Source: PALSA-1196 sp036833805 (GTDB lineage: Bacteria > Pseudomonadota > Gammaproteobacteria > Steroidobacterales > Steroidobacteraceae). From it: DNA of 24,495 bases. The stretch lies in NCBI GenBank assembly GCA_036833805.1, contig DAITPA010000025.1, positions 1 to 24,495 of the forward strand, given 5' to 3'. The notes under the pieces are model-generated. The model searched no databases, was not told the origin of the DNA, and saw nothing but the letters and a program-made list of their open reading frames with translations. Positions 1-7,337 of the stretch are shown here, one piece after another. A program made the translations under genes and the position numbers. Within the stretch, counting starts at the first letter, position 1. The number at the start of each line of letters is the position of its first letter.

Positions 1-184
1 TCCACAGCCACTCAATAAACGCCTGCACCGCATCTTGCTCGCCGCATGCGAGCACTTCCACGCGACCGTCGAGAAGGTTCCTAGCATAGCCGCGCACGCC
101 GAGCGCGCGTGCGCGCCGCGCGGCGCTGCCGCGGTAAAAGACGCCCTGCACGCGGCCGCCGACCAAGCACTTCTTGCAGATCAC
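1..184 (-). CDS. acyP: Acylphosphatase, 3' part cut by the window edge
   Basis: Acylphosphatases hydrolyse carboxyl-phosphate bonds of small acyl phosphates in the cytoplasm. Reading the minus strand from 184 gives about 61 residues before the window ends. They include the phosphate-binding signature GGRVQGVFYR, whose Arg is the family catalytic residue, followed by GVRGYARNLLDGRVEV with the conserved catalytic Asn. The family is normally about 90 residues, so roughly the last third lies outside the window. I chose the GTG at 184 because it places GGRVQGV about 9 residues from the N-terminus, as in E. coli YccX. An in-frame ATG at 229 would add 15 residues and would overlap the start codon of the divergent wrbA-like gene. 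Family assignment is strong; the start is less certain. Confidence 0.85.
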   Translation of the reverse strand, partial: MICKKCLVGGRVQGVFYRGSAARRARALGVRGYARNLLDGRVEVLACGEQDAVQAFIEWLW

Positions 185-227
185 AGACAGTTCTGTATCA
201 CAACTGAGGCGCAGAATAGAATCGCAC
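185..227. promoter_or_regulatory. Short divergent spacer with possible promoter elements
   Basis: Only 43 bases separate the preferred acylphosphatase start from the wrbA-like ATG, so any promoters must be packed together. On the plus strand TAGAAT (217-222) resembles a -10 box but lies so close to the ATG at 228 that it would give an almost leaderless message. On the minus strand TATTCT (218-213) could serve the acylphosphatase. No good -35 box is seen for either, and ACAGTTCTGT at 187-196 is a small inverted repeat. This is suggestive only. Confidence 0.25.
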
Positions 228-821
228 ATGGCCGATATTCTCGTCGTTTACTACTCGCGCAACGGTTCGACCGCCGAACTTGCGCGCCATGTGTGCCGCG
301 GTGTCGAGACGGTAGCGGGCGCAGTGGCAAAATTGCGCACCGTTCCGCCGGTCAGCGCACAAAGCGAAGGCCCCGCAAAGCCCGTGCCCGAAAGCGGTGC
401 GCCCTACGCCACGCTCGATGATCTGCGCTCCTGCAGCGGCTTGATCCTGGGAAGCCCGACGCGCTTTGGCAACATGGCGGCGCCGCTTAAGTACTTTCTG
501 GATGGCACGTCCACCCTGTGGGTGTCCGGAGCACTCGCCGGCAAGCCGGCGGGCGTTTTCACCTCCACGCAGACGATCCACGGCGGCCAGGAGACGACTC
601 TCGTATCGATGCTGCTGCCGCTCATGCATCACGGCATGTTTCTCGTCGGTATTCCTTATACGGAGCGCGCCTTGAACGAGACCCGCGGCGGCGGTACGCC
701 GTATGGCGCCTCGCACGTCGCCGCAACCGAGACCAGCACCGCGCTCAGCGCTGATGAGAAGGTGCTCGCGCAAACACTCGGGCGGCGCGTTGCCGCGCTT
801 GCGCTGCGCCTTACTCCTTGA
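228..821 (+). CDS. wrbA: WrbA-like NAD(P)H:quinone oxidoreductase
   Basis: This is a flavodoxin-fold enzyme of the WrbA/type IV NQO family, which uses FMN to reduce quinones by two electrons and so limits redox cycling. The 197-residue product starts MADILVVYYSRNGSTAELA, the FMN phosphate-binding loop of the family. It continues with GLILGSPTRFGNMAAPLKYFLDG and the conserved FTSTQTIHGGQE segment, and its length matches WrbA (about 198). The ATG at 228 starts directly at the beta-1 strand; an upstream in-frame ATG at 174 would add 18 residues with no family resemblance and overlap the divergent gene. The 3' end overlaps the convergent hda by 11 bases. Assignment to the family is firm; physiological substrate is inferred. 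Confidence 0.92.
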   Translation: MADILVVYYSRNGSTAELARHVCRGVETVAGAVAKLRTVPPVSAQSEGPAKPVPESGAPYATLDDLRSCSGLILGSPTRFGNMAAPLKYFLDGTSTLWVSGALAGKPAGVFTSTQTIHGGQETTLVSMLLPLMHHGMFLVGIPYTERALNETRGGGTPYGASHVAATETSTALSADEKVLAQTLGRRVAALALRLTP

Positions 822-1497
822 GCACGGAGCGGATGAAGGGCACGGTAAGACGGCGCTGCGCGATGATCGCGGCCTCATCGAGCGTATCGAGCAATTCATA
901 AAGCGTACGCATGTCGCGCGGAAAGCGCCGTTGCAGCCAGCGCGCGCTCTCCTCCGGCAGATCAAGACCGCGCACCTGCGCCCGTAAGCGTAGCGCAGCG
1001 CGCTGTTCGGCTTCACCCAGCACGCGCAGCTGAAACACTGCGCTCGCCGCGAAGCGCGACGCAAGATCCGGCAATATCCAGCCAAGAAGCGCCGGTGGGG
1101 CGCGCGCAGCCGCGATCAGGCGGCCGCCACGCTCTTCGATTTCGCGAAACACGCCAAATAGCGACCGCTCCCATGCAGGCTGGCCGGCAACTGCATCGAC
1201 GTCGTCCAGGCACAGGCATTCGATCTGCGGCAAGCCGTCGAGCACGCCCGTGCCAAGAGGACCGAGCTCGGAAAGCGGAAAGTAGCCCGCGCGCAGCGCT
1301 TCGCCCGCGGCGGCGCACGCCGCCTGCAAGAGGTGGGTCTTGCCGCAGCCCGTGGGTCCGCAGAGCCACGCGACACCGCCGCCTGCGCCGAGCGCCAGCT
1401 CCCGCAGATGCTCGACCGCCTGCAGATTGGGCCCGGCGAGAAAGCTTGCAAAGACGGCGCGATCCGCAAGCCGCACACCCAGCGGTAACTGCTGCAT
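811..1497 (-). CDS. hda: Hda-like DnaA regulatory inactivator (AAA+)
   Basis: Hda acts with the DNA-loaded sliding clamp to stimulate ATP hydrolysis by DnaA, preventing re-initiation of replication. The 228-residue protein begins MQQLPLGVRL, a likely short clamp-binding segment of the QL-x-LPL type. It then shows Walker A GPTGCGKT, Walker B CLCLDDVDAV and the sensor/Arg-finger segment LPDLASR, and ends in TVPFIRSVLKE, as E. coli Hda ends in TIPFVKEILKL. Unlike E. coli Hda, whose P-loop is degenerate, this one is canonical, so it could be confused with a DnaA fragment. The absence of DnaA domains I, II and IV and the clamp motif argue for Hda. It is the last gene of a minus-strand group and starts 12 bases after the pgsA-like stop. 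Confidence 0.9.
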   Translation of the reverse strand: MQQLPLGVRLADRAVFASFLAGPNLQAVEHLRELALGAGGGVAWLCGPTGCGKTHLLQAACAAAGEALRAGYFPLSELGPLGTGVLDGLPQIECLCLDDVDAVAGQPAWERSLFGVFREIEERGGRLIAAARAPPALLGWILPDLASRFAASAVFQLRVLGEAEQRAALRLRAQVRGLDLPEESARWLQRRFPRDMRTLYELLDTLDEAAIIAQRRLTVPFIRSVLKE

Positions 1498-1509
1498 GCC
1501 CTCTTTCGC

Positions 1510-2061
1510 TCACTCGGTCTTGGCGCGCGCTGCCGATGCGCGTCGCGCGAAGACCACCGCATAGTTGACCCCGGAAAAAAAGGTCGTGCCGACAATGATC
1601 ACTGCGAGCGTGCTCAAGAAGCCCTGCGGTGGCACGAGTGCGGCGGCGTGCGTGATCACGCCCAGAAGATAGGCCAACTGCAAACCCGTATTGATCTTGC
1701 TGATGATGCTCGGACCGACGCTAAAGGGTCCGATCCAAAATCGCCACACGAACGCGCCGATCAAAATCCCAACATCGCGCGTCACCGCGGTGAGCGTGAG
1801 CCACCACGGCACGAGCCCGATCCATGCGCCGACCAAAAACAGCGTGATGAGGAGGAGCTTGTCCGCGAGTGGATCCAGGATCTTGCCCAATTCCGACGTC
1901 CAGCCGAAGCGCTTGGCAAGGTAGCCGTCAAGACCGTCGGACACGGCGGCCGCGGTCAGGAGAAAAAGTGCCAGGTCGTAATTGCCGCCGATGAGTGCGA
2001 CGGCGATCGGCCAGATGAGCGCGATGCGCGCAAGACATATGAGATTGGGCAGATGCCGCAC
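1510..2061 (-). CDS. pgsA: CDP-alcohol phosphatidyltransferase, PgsA-like
   Basis: An integral inner-membrane enzyme that transfers a phosphatidyl group from CDP-diacylglycerol to an alcohol; for PgsA this is glycerol 3-phosphate, the committed step to phosphatidylglycerol. The 183-residue protein contains the family signature D-x2-DG-x2-A...G-x3-D-x3-D, visible as SDGLDGYLAK followed by GKILDPLADK, at about residues 42-69. Several hydrophobic stretches are consistent with about five to six membrane segments. Length matches E. coli PgsA (182). The start is a GTG at 2061, giving MRHLPNLICLARI, where the family's N-terminal amphipathic segment begins. It lies between the DUF2066 gene and hda with gaps of 17 and 12 bases. 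The class is certain; glycerol-phosphate specificity is likely but not proven by sequence. Confidence 0.88.
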   Translation of the reverse strand: MRHLPNLICLARIALIWPIAVALIGGNYDLALFLLTAAAVSDGLDGYLAKRFGWTSELGKILDPLADKLLLITLFLVGAWIGLVPWWLTLTAVTRDVGILIGAFVWRFWIGPFSVGPSIISKINTGLQLAYLLGVITHAAALVPPQGFLSTLAVIIVGTTFFSGVNYAVVFARRASAARAKTE

Positions 2062-2078
2062 GGCGCTAGCCGGTACGC

Positions 2079-3026
2079 CTAGCGGCGATACTCGTAATGC
2101 AGCCGGGCGTCAGCCGAACCGGTCGCTGCAAAATGTCCGGCAGAACCGAGCGCCTTATCGAGAGCCGACGAGCCGCCGCGTACGCGCACGCTGAAGGTCA
2201 CCGCCGCCGCGCTCGCCTCCACCACATCGACACTGCGCACGCCCGGCGCCGCCTGCAGCAGGCGGCCGACCTCGGCGTAGTCGGTGAGCGCCGTCACGCC
2301 CTCGACCGCCACCAGCACCGCCATTTCGGCAGTGGGCGCGGATACGTCCTGCACGCGCGCGAGCGCATCGACAGCACCGTTCAAACCCCCTGCAAGCCCC
2401 GCGCTCCAGTTCTCGCTGACGAAGCTCGTGTACAGCGTCCACTGCCACGCGCCGCTCGCTCCGCCGCTGTCGGAGCGGCCGATGAGCACGGCATCGCCAC
2501 CCAATTGCTGCGCAACCTGCAGGATGGCCTCGCGACCGAGGTCAGTGCCCGCCGCATCGACGAGCGTGAGCGGCACAAGGCTGATGGGCAAGCCGCGCGC
2601 TTCGGCGGCGGCATCAAGCTCGCGACGCGCCGCATCCGCCGGCGGCCCGGTAAGTGGCGGCGACAACACGATGAGCGTAAAGGGGCGGGTACTTTCCCAG
2701 GTGCTGCGACCGGCTGCGGTGATGGCGGATGCGAGCGCCGCGGCGTCGAACACCACATGGGTGGCGCCGTCCTGCGCAGTGCGCGAAGCCTTCATGTAGT
2801 GCGCGGCATCCGCAATGAGGTTGCCGAGAGCCGGATCAGACGCTGCTTCCCGGCGCCCGGTGGCACGCACCAGGACGCGCCTCAGCGCATCCTGCAACGC
2901 GGCGCCGGAAGGCGCTCCCTTGATGTCGACCTCATACACCCGGACCGGGCGTCCTGCCCAGGCGGCAAGCGGCAGCAGAAGGCAAGCCAGCGAGACGAGT
3001 CTTATCCAGAATTTGAGCGCGTGCAC
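2079..3026 (-). CDS. DUF2066 family exported protein
   Basis: The function of this family is unknown. The chosen GTG start at 3026 gives 315 residues beginning MHALKFWIRLVSLACLLLPL, a typical signal peptide with a likely cleavage after AWA, so the mature protein should be periplasmic or anchored from that side. The mature part opens with VYEVDIKG and LQDALRRVLVRATGR, the recognisable start of DUF2066 proteins, and ends YEYRR. The open frame extends upstream to 3122, but that part lacks a signal peptide and would overlap the divergent purM, so it was excluded. DUF2066 genes commonly sit beside purM and hda in gammaproteobacteria, which supports the call. It is first in the minus-strand group with pgsA and hda. 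Confidence 0.82.
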   Translation of the reverse strand: MHALKFWIRLVSLACLLLPLAAWAGRPVRVYEVDIKGAPSGAALQDALRRVLVRATGRREAASDPALGNLIADAAHYMKASRTAQDGATHVVFDAAALASAITAAGRSTWESTRPFTLIVLSPPLTGPPADAARRELDAAAEARGLPISLVPLTLVDAAGTDLGREAILQVAQQLGGDAVLIGRSDSGGASGAWQWTLYTSFVSENWSAGLAGGLNGAVDALARVQDVSAPTAEMAVLVAVEGVTALTDYAEVGRLLQAAPGVRSVDVVEASAAAVTFSVRVRGGSSALDKALGSAGHFAATGSADARLHYEYRR

Positions 3027-3029
3027 GTC

Positions 3030-3035
3030 TACAAT
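3030..3035 (+). promoter_or_regulatory. Possible -10 box for the purM operon
   Basis: TACAAT matches the sigma-70 -10 consensus at five of six positions and would give a transcript with a leader of about 60 bases before purM. No convincing -35 hexamer lies at 16-18 bases upstream, and the site overlaps the start of the divergent DUF2066 gene. Weak support. Confidence 0.25.
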
Positions 3036-3102
3036 ACTAACACCCGCTACCCCTTGTGCCGCCCGGTGGCGGGACCGTGAGCTGCCTGCTTCGCACAACG
3101 AC

Positions 3103-4134
3103 ATGAGTGAGACTTCCGGCATCAGTTATCGTGATTCCGGCGTCGACATCGACGCCGGTGATGCGCTCGTCGAGCGCATCAAGCCCCTCGTCAAGCGCGC
3201 GCAGCGTCCCGAAGTGCTGGCCGGCATCGGCGGCTTCGGCGCTCTCATCGAGCTACCCGCAGGGTTCCGCCGCCCGGTGCTGGTGGCCGGCACCGACGGC
3301 GTGGGTACGAAGCTGCGGCTCGCCATCGATACCGGTCGGCACGACACGATCGGCATCGATCTCGTCGCGATGTGCGCCAATGACGTCGTGGTGCAAGGTG
3401 CAGAGCCACTCTTTTTCCTCGACTACTACGCAACCGGGAAGCTCGATGTCGCGGTCGCTGAAGCCGTCATTCGCGGCATCATCGAGGGCTGCGTGCAGGC
3501 CGGCGCAGCGCTCGTCGGCGGCGAAACGGCCGAGATGCCCGGCATGTATCACGGCGAGGACTACGATCTTGCGGGCTTCTGTGTCGGCGTCGTCGAGAAG
3601 GCGTCGATCATTGATGGCCGCGGCATCAGCGCCGGAGATGCGGTCATTGGGCTCTCCTCCTCGGGTGCGCATTCGAATGGCTATTCGCTGATTCGCAGAT
3701 TAATCGCGCACGCGCAAGCGACCGCTCAGACGATGCTCGATGGCAGGCCGCTCTTCGAGCGGCTACTCGCGCCGACGCGCATTTATGTGAAGCCGCTTCT
3801 CAATCTCATCCGCAAGCTTCCCGTGCACGGCCTCGCCCACATCACGGGCGGCGGCCTTACCGACAATGTGCCGCGCGTGCTGCCCGCGGGACTCGAGGTC
3901 GTGCTCGAGCGGCAACGCTGGCATCGCGATCCCGTCTTTGACTGGCTGCAACGCACGGGGCGCGTCGAGCGCGAAGAGATGTACCGCACCTTTAATTGCG
4001 GCATTGGCATGGTCGCGATCGTTGCCAATGAGCACGCCCAGGCCGCCGTGCACCTCCTTAATTCCCACGGTGAGACGGCACAGCTCATTGGCGCGGTCCG
4101 AAGCGGCAGCCGCGGCGTCGTGATCGTCGAATGA
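3103..4134 (+). CDS. purM: Phosphoribosylformylglycinamidine cyclo-ligase (AIR synthetase)
   Basis: PurM closes the imidazole ring of purines, converting FGAM plus ATP to AIR in the cytoplasm. The 343-residue protein (E. coli 345) has the N-terminal ATP-binding signature GTDGVGTKLRLA, then CANDVVVQGAEPLFFLDYYATGKL, GGETAEMPGMY and the C-terminal HITGGGLTDNVPRVLP, all diagnostic for PurM. The start is the ATG at 3103 (MSETSGISYRDSGVDI), which aligns with the family N-terminus. A longer open frame upstream would run antisense through the divergent DUF2066 gene. The stop overlaps the purN start in an ATGA, indicating translational coupling. Confidence 0.97.
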   Translation: MSETSGISYRDSGVDIDAGDALVERIKPLVKRAQRPEVLAGIGGFGALIELPAGFRRPVLVAGTDGVGTKLRLAIDTGRHDTIGIDLVAMCANDVVVQGAEPLFFLDYYATGKLDVAVAEAVIRGIIEGCVQAGAALVGGETAEMPGMYHGEDYDLAGFCVGVVEKASIIDGRGISAGDAVIGLSSSGAHSNGYSLIRRLIAHAQATAQTMLDGRPLFERLLAPTRIYVKPLLNLIRKLPVHGLAHITGGGLTDNVPRVLPAGLEVVLERQRWHRDPVFDWLQRTGRVEREEMYRTFNCGIGMVAIVANEHAQAAVHLLNSHGETAQLIGAVRSGSRGVVIVE

Positions 4135-4802
4135 GTGGAAGTGCGCCGCTTTGTCTTGCCGTCCTCATTTCCGGCCGCGGTTCCAATATGGTCGCGATCG
4201 CGCAAGCCTGCGCGGCCGGACACATCAACGCGTCCATAGCGCAAGTCATCTCTGATCAGTCCGCCGCCCTTGGCATCGAAACGGCACAGCGCCTCGGGCT
4301 GGCAACGAAGATTATCGCGCGGGCGGCTTTTACCGACGCTGCCGCATTCGAGGAGCAGTTGGCCCGCGCCCTTGATGAGCACTCGCCCGGGCTTATCGCA
4401 TGCGCCGGCTTCATGCGTATCCTGTCGCCGTCATTCGTCGGGCGCTACGCTGGCTGGATGTTGAACATCCATCCGTCTTTGCTGCCGCAATACCGGGGCC
4501 TGCACACGCACCGGCGGGTGCTGGCGGCCGGTGACGCCGAGCACGGCGCAAGCGTGCACTTCGTCACTCCGGAGCTCGACGCAGGCCCGCTCGTTCTGCA
4601 AGCGCGCGTCGCAGTGCAGACCGGCGACACGGAGCAATCACTTGCCGCCCGCGTGCTTGCGAGCGAGCACATCATTTACCCCAAGGTCATCGGCTGGTTC
4701 GCCGACGGACGGCTCGCGTTGCGCAATGGGCAGGTCTGGTTCGACGGCGCAGTCTTGAATGCACCGCTCGTGGAGGACATGCGTGTCGTTGCGCCACACT
4801 AA
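4131..4802 (+). CDS. purN: Phosphoribosylglycinamide formyltransferase
   Basis: PurN transfers a formyl group from 10-formyltetrahydrofolate to GAR, the third step of purine synthesis. The 223-residue product (E. coli 212) shows the phosphate-binding loop LISGRGSNM near residue 15. The catalytic NIHPSLLPQYRGLHTH contains the family Asn and His, and VTPELDAGPLVLQ carries the catalytic Asp. It starts in the ATGA overlap with purM and its 3' end overlaps the next start by 20 bases, so the three genes form one operon. A tail of about 10 residues longer than in E. coli is the only difference noted. Confidence 0.97.
   Translation: MSGSAPLCLAVLISGRGSNMVAIAQACAAGHINASIAQVISDQSAALGIETAQRLGLATKIIARAAFTDAAAFEEQLARALDEHSPGLIACAGFMRILSPSFVGRYAGWMLNIHPSLLPQYRGLHTHRRVLAAGDAEHGASVHFVTPELDAGPLVLQARVAVQTGDTEQSLAARVLASEHIIYPKVIGWFADGRLALRNGQVWFDGAVLNAPLVEDMRVVAPH
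4772..4777 (+). promoter_or_regulatory. Ribosome binding site fixing the DUF3108 start
   Basis: GGAGGA lies five bases before the GTG at 4783, inside the end of purN. It favours this GTG over the upstream in-frame ATG at 4759, which would remove the signal peptide from the N-terminus. Confidence 0.7.
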
Positions 4803-5517
4803 ATGGCGGGCGATTGCAGGAGCGCTCCTGTGGCTTGCGGCGGCGAACACCGTGGCGGCGTTGGAACAGGAAGCACCCGCACCGTTCGTTGCGAAATTTG
4901 CGATCGAATGGAAGGGAATTACTGCGGGATACACCCAGCTTGAGCTCACGCGCTCGGCGCCCAACACCTATATCTATAAGTCGCGCAATGCGGCGCGCGG
5001 CATTTTTCGCCTCGCCTTCCCCGACGCAATAAGCCAAATAAGCGGCCTCGCGATCGTCAATGACGAGGTGCGCCCCTCCACCTACCACGCCGATGACGGC
5101 GCACGCGACCATGGCAAGTCGGTGGACCTCAAATTTGATTGGCAGGCGGGGCGCGTGACGGGCGTGTCCGAGAATAAGCCGGTCGACATCGCACTGCAGC
5201 CAGGCACCCAGGACTCCCTCTCGGTGCAGATCGCGCTGATGCGTGAGCTTGCCGCGGGACGCGCGCCCAAGAGTTTCTGGCTCATCGACAACGATGAGAT
5301 CAAAGAATACCGCTATGTGCACGAGGGCACCGTGACGCTTGATACGCCGCTCGGCAAACTCGAGACCGTGATCTATAGAAGTGAGCGCACCGGTTCGAAT
5401 CGGGTCACACGCCTGTGGCTCGCGCCTTCTTTGGGCTATCTGCCGGTGCGCGCCGAGCGCAGCCGCGCCGGCAAGATTGATTTCGGATTGAGCATCCGCG
5501 AGCTCAAGACCGGCTAA
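4783..5517 (+). CDS. DUF3108 family exported protein
   Basis: DUF3108 proteins have no settled function. They are predicted to be periplasmic and are frequently encoded directly after purN in beta- and gammaproteobacteria. With the GTG start at 4783 the product is 244 residues and begins with a signal-peptide-like stretch (basic RHTKWR, then AIAGALLWLAAA), likely cleaved near NTVAA. The body has the family features FAIEWKGITAGYTQLEL near the N-terminus and TRLWLAPSLGYLPVRAE near the C-terminus. The last bases overlap the stop of the convergent dcd gene by four, leaving no room for a conventional terminator between the two transcripts. Confidence 0.85.
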   Translation: MSLRHTKWRAIAGALLWLAAANTVAALEQEAPAPFVAKFAIEWKGITAGYTQLELTRSAPNTYIYKSRNAARGIFRLAFPDAISQISGLAIVNDEVRPSTYHADDGARDHGKSVDLKFDWQAGRVTGVSENKPVDIALQPGTQDSLSVQIALMRELAAGRAPKSFWLIDNDEIKEYRYVHEGTVTLDTPLGKLETVIYRSERTGSNRVTRLWLAPSLGYLPVRAERSRAGKIDFGLSIRELKTG

Positions 5518-7313
5518 GCCTTGGGGAGCGTTACGCCCTTTTGCCCCATGTATTTGCCGCCGCGATCCTTATACGAGGTTTCGCACACCTCATCGGACTC
5601 AAAGAACAGCATCTGCGCAACGCCTTCGTTTGCGTAGATCTTTGCAGGCAGTGGCGTCGTATTTGAGAACTCGAGTGTGACATGCCCTTCCCACTCGGGC
5701 TCGAGAGGCGTCACGTTGCAGATGATTCCGCAGCGTGCATAAGTCGAGTTGTGCACGATTAAGCCATTGGCGACGAAGTTGTGCAGAGCCGGTACGCAAA
5801 TATCGAACACTTCCTCCATTCCAGTGGGGTCGATCGCTTCGACCACATCCCAGACCGGACCTTCTATCAGCGGCTCGAGATGTGTGTCCTTAGTAACCGT
5901 TGCCGCCTTGGCCCCAGCGGCAACGGACACTGACTGGTCCGACGGGTTGCTATCAAGCGAGTTCAAACTGCTACCTGCCTGACCCGCAGCGGCTCTCATC
6001 ATCTGCCAGGCCTCGCGCGGCAGGGTGTCGAAATTACTACGGCGGGGCGGCTGTGCGCGAATAATGGATAATACTTCTGACTCCAAGACTTGCTGTTTTA
6101 AAGATCCCGGAATGCAGCCGACCATGGCCGCGAATCGCTCGATCTGATCCTTGTCCGTAATCTGGATCTTGCAGGCCCGCGTGCCGATGGCAGTCGTTTT
6201 CTCGCGAATGAGCGAGAAGATCCCGAACCTGAGCAGCAGGTGGTGCAGGTCCTCGATCAGGCGGCGCGACTTTGAGTAGTACTCGAGAAATACGCTCTCG
6301 CCGCCCTTGCTGCAATACACGCCACCGTCGCCGCTGAATAGCGCCTGCAGGAAGAGTCGCACTGAGTCTTGGGGTGCTGTAAAGATAGCCTGCGGGACAA
6401 ATTTTTCTCCCGGCAAGACGTTGAGGCTGTAGCTCTTGAGCCACCGATGCGCGCGATTCGCCTCGAAAATCCCTCCGCGCCCCTTGCGGGTAACGAGGCG
6501 AAAACTATAAAGACCGCTGTACTTGATCTCTCCGAAACCCGATAACGCAATGGCAGTCTTCAGCAGCTGTGCGAGCATGGAATCGGCAGTTGTGTAAGTG
6601 GGACTGCCTCCGGGCGTATTGCAACAACCTTCCGAGATCATGAAACCGAGCAAGGTAGCTTCCCAATCGGGTATCGGCGTGTTCCCGAATAACGGGATTT
6701 CGCGCGCTACGGCGATACGATCCCCCGGACACAATTGCTCCAGGGGAACCCACCCGTTCAGCATCAGGAATGGATGATTCGCAGTAGCGCGAATCCGCAG
6801 TCCCGCGCGAGTGCGCAGCTCAAAGACTTCCCGCTTGCCTTGCGGAGCAAATGCAGAGACCTTTGCCGGCTTGAGGCGCCCGTGATCGAGGGCCAATGTG
6901 CTTTTGCCCCAACGCATTTCCGTGATCGGCACGTACGCCCCCGTTTCTGCATCTACCACGCGCGTATCGCCCGTGACGCACTTGCCAAGACACACCGTAA
7001 GTACGCTCCGCGGAATGCGGAAATACTCGACGGTGCGCGCAAGTGCGAACGAATTGGGCGGGATGATGCATACGCTGCCCGGGAAGTCGACGAAGCTTTT
7101 TTCGTCGAAGGCCTTCGGATCGACGATGGTCGAATTTATGTTGGTAAAGATCTTGAATTCAGGCGCGCAGCGCACGTCGTAGCCGTAGCTTGAGGTACCG
7201 TAAGAGACGATCCTATGACCATCCACCTCGCGCACCTGCTCGGCCGCGAACGGCTCGATCATACGGTGCTCGCGCGCCATGCGCCGGATCCACTGATCGG
7301 ACTTAATACTCAT
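5514..7313 (-). CDS. dcd: dCTP deaminase precursor interrupted by an intein
   Basis: Dcd deaminates dCTP to dUTP, the main route to dTMP in many Gram-negative bacteria. The open frame encodes 599 residues. Residues 1-111 (MSIKSDQWIRRMAREH... ending TVCLGK) and 523-599 (STYARCGIICNVTPLEPEW... ending GVTLPKA) together make a 188-residue enzyme, the length of Pseudomonas-type Dcd. The C-terminal part includes the active-site Arg in STYARCG and the catalytic Glu in HVTLEFSN. Residues 112-522 are an intein, annotated separately. The insertion splits the conserved loop GK/STYARCG, so activity should depend on splicing. The ATG at 7313 lies 24 bases after the apbC stop, an operon-like spacing. Reading frame is continuous with no stop or shift. 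Confidence 0.96.
   Translation of the reverse strand: MSIKSDQWIRRMAREHRMIEPFAAEQVREVDGHRIVSYGTSSYGYDVRCAPEFKIFTNINSTIVDPKAFDEKSFVDFPGSVCIIPPNSFALARTVEYFRIPRSVLTVCLGKCVTGDTRVVDAETGAYVPITEMRWGKSTLALDHGRLKPAKVSAFAPQGKREVFELRTRAGLRIRATANHPFLMLNGWVPLEQLCPGDRIAVAREIPLFGNTPIPDWEATLLGFMISEGCCNTPGGSPTYTTADSMLAQLLKTAIALSGFGEIKYSGLYSFRLVTRKGRGGIFEANRAHRWLKSYSLNVLPGEKFVPQAIFTAPQDSVRLFLQALFSGDGGVYCSKGGESVFLEYYSKSRRLIEDLHHLLLRFGIFSLIREKTTAIGTRACKIQITDKDQIERFAAMVGCIPGSLKQQVLESEVLSIIRAQPPRRSNFDTLPREAWQMMRAAAGQAGSSLNSLDSNPSDQSVSVAAGAKAATVTKDTHLEPLIEGPVWDVVEAIDPTGMEEVFDICVPALHNFVANGLIVHNSTYARCGIICNVTPLEPEWEGHVTLEFSNTTPLPAKIYANEGVAQMLFFESDEVCETSYKDRGGKYMGQKGVTLPKA
5748..6980 (-). mobile_element. Dcd intein with LAGLIDADG homing endonuclease
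   Basis: A 411-residue protein-splicing element, residues 112-522 of the dcd product. The splicing (Hint) part is complete: Cys112 starts block A (CVTGDTRVV), block B has TANH at 177-180, block F is VFDICVPALHNFVANG at 502-516, and block G ends VHN with His521 and Asn522. The next extein residue is Ser523, as needed for class 1 splicing. The endonuclease part has both LAGLIDADG motifs, LLGFMISEG (221-229, acidic Glu228) and FLQALFSGDGG (321-331, Asp329), so it looks active. A flexible Ala/Ser-rich stretch occurs at about 440-472. The segment reads visibly richer in A/T than its neighbours, which fits horizontal acquisition. Motif assignments are seen in sequence; activity is inferred. Confidence 0.96.
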
Positions 7314-7337
7314 CGATTCGGGCCCCGCGTCACAGCG

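Noticed and set aside
198..1085. Long minus-strand open frame (295 codons) opposite wrbA and hda
   Set aside because: It is antisense to wrbA and out of frame with hda, is Arg/Cys-rich with no domain, and both overlapped genes are clearly real.
811..1497. DnaA fragment instead of Hda
   Set aside because: The clamp-binding-like N-terminus, length of 228 residues and C-terminal TVPFIRSVLKE match Hda, and there is no DNA-binding domain IV.
2815..3102. Upstream extension of purM by 96 codons
   Set aside because: It runs antisense through the DUF2066 gene and its signal peptide; PurM aligns from the ATG at 3103.
5748..6980. Group I or II intron, or a separate inserted gene, in dcd
   Set aside because: The reading frame is continuous through both junctions and the insert carries protein-splicing blocks A, B, F and G.
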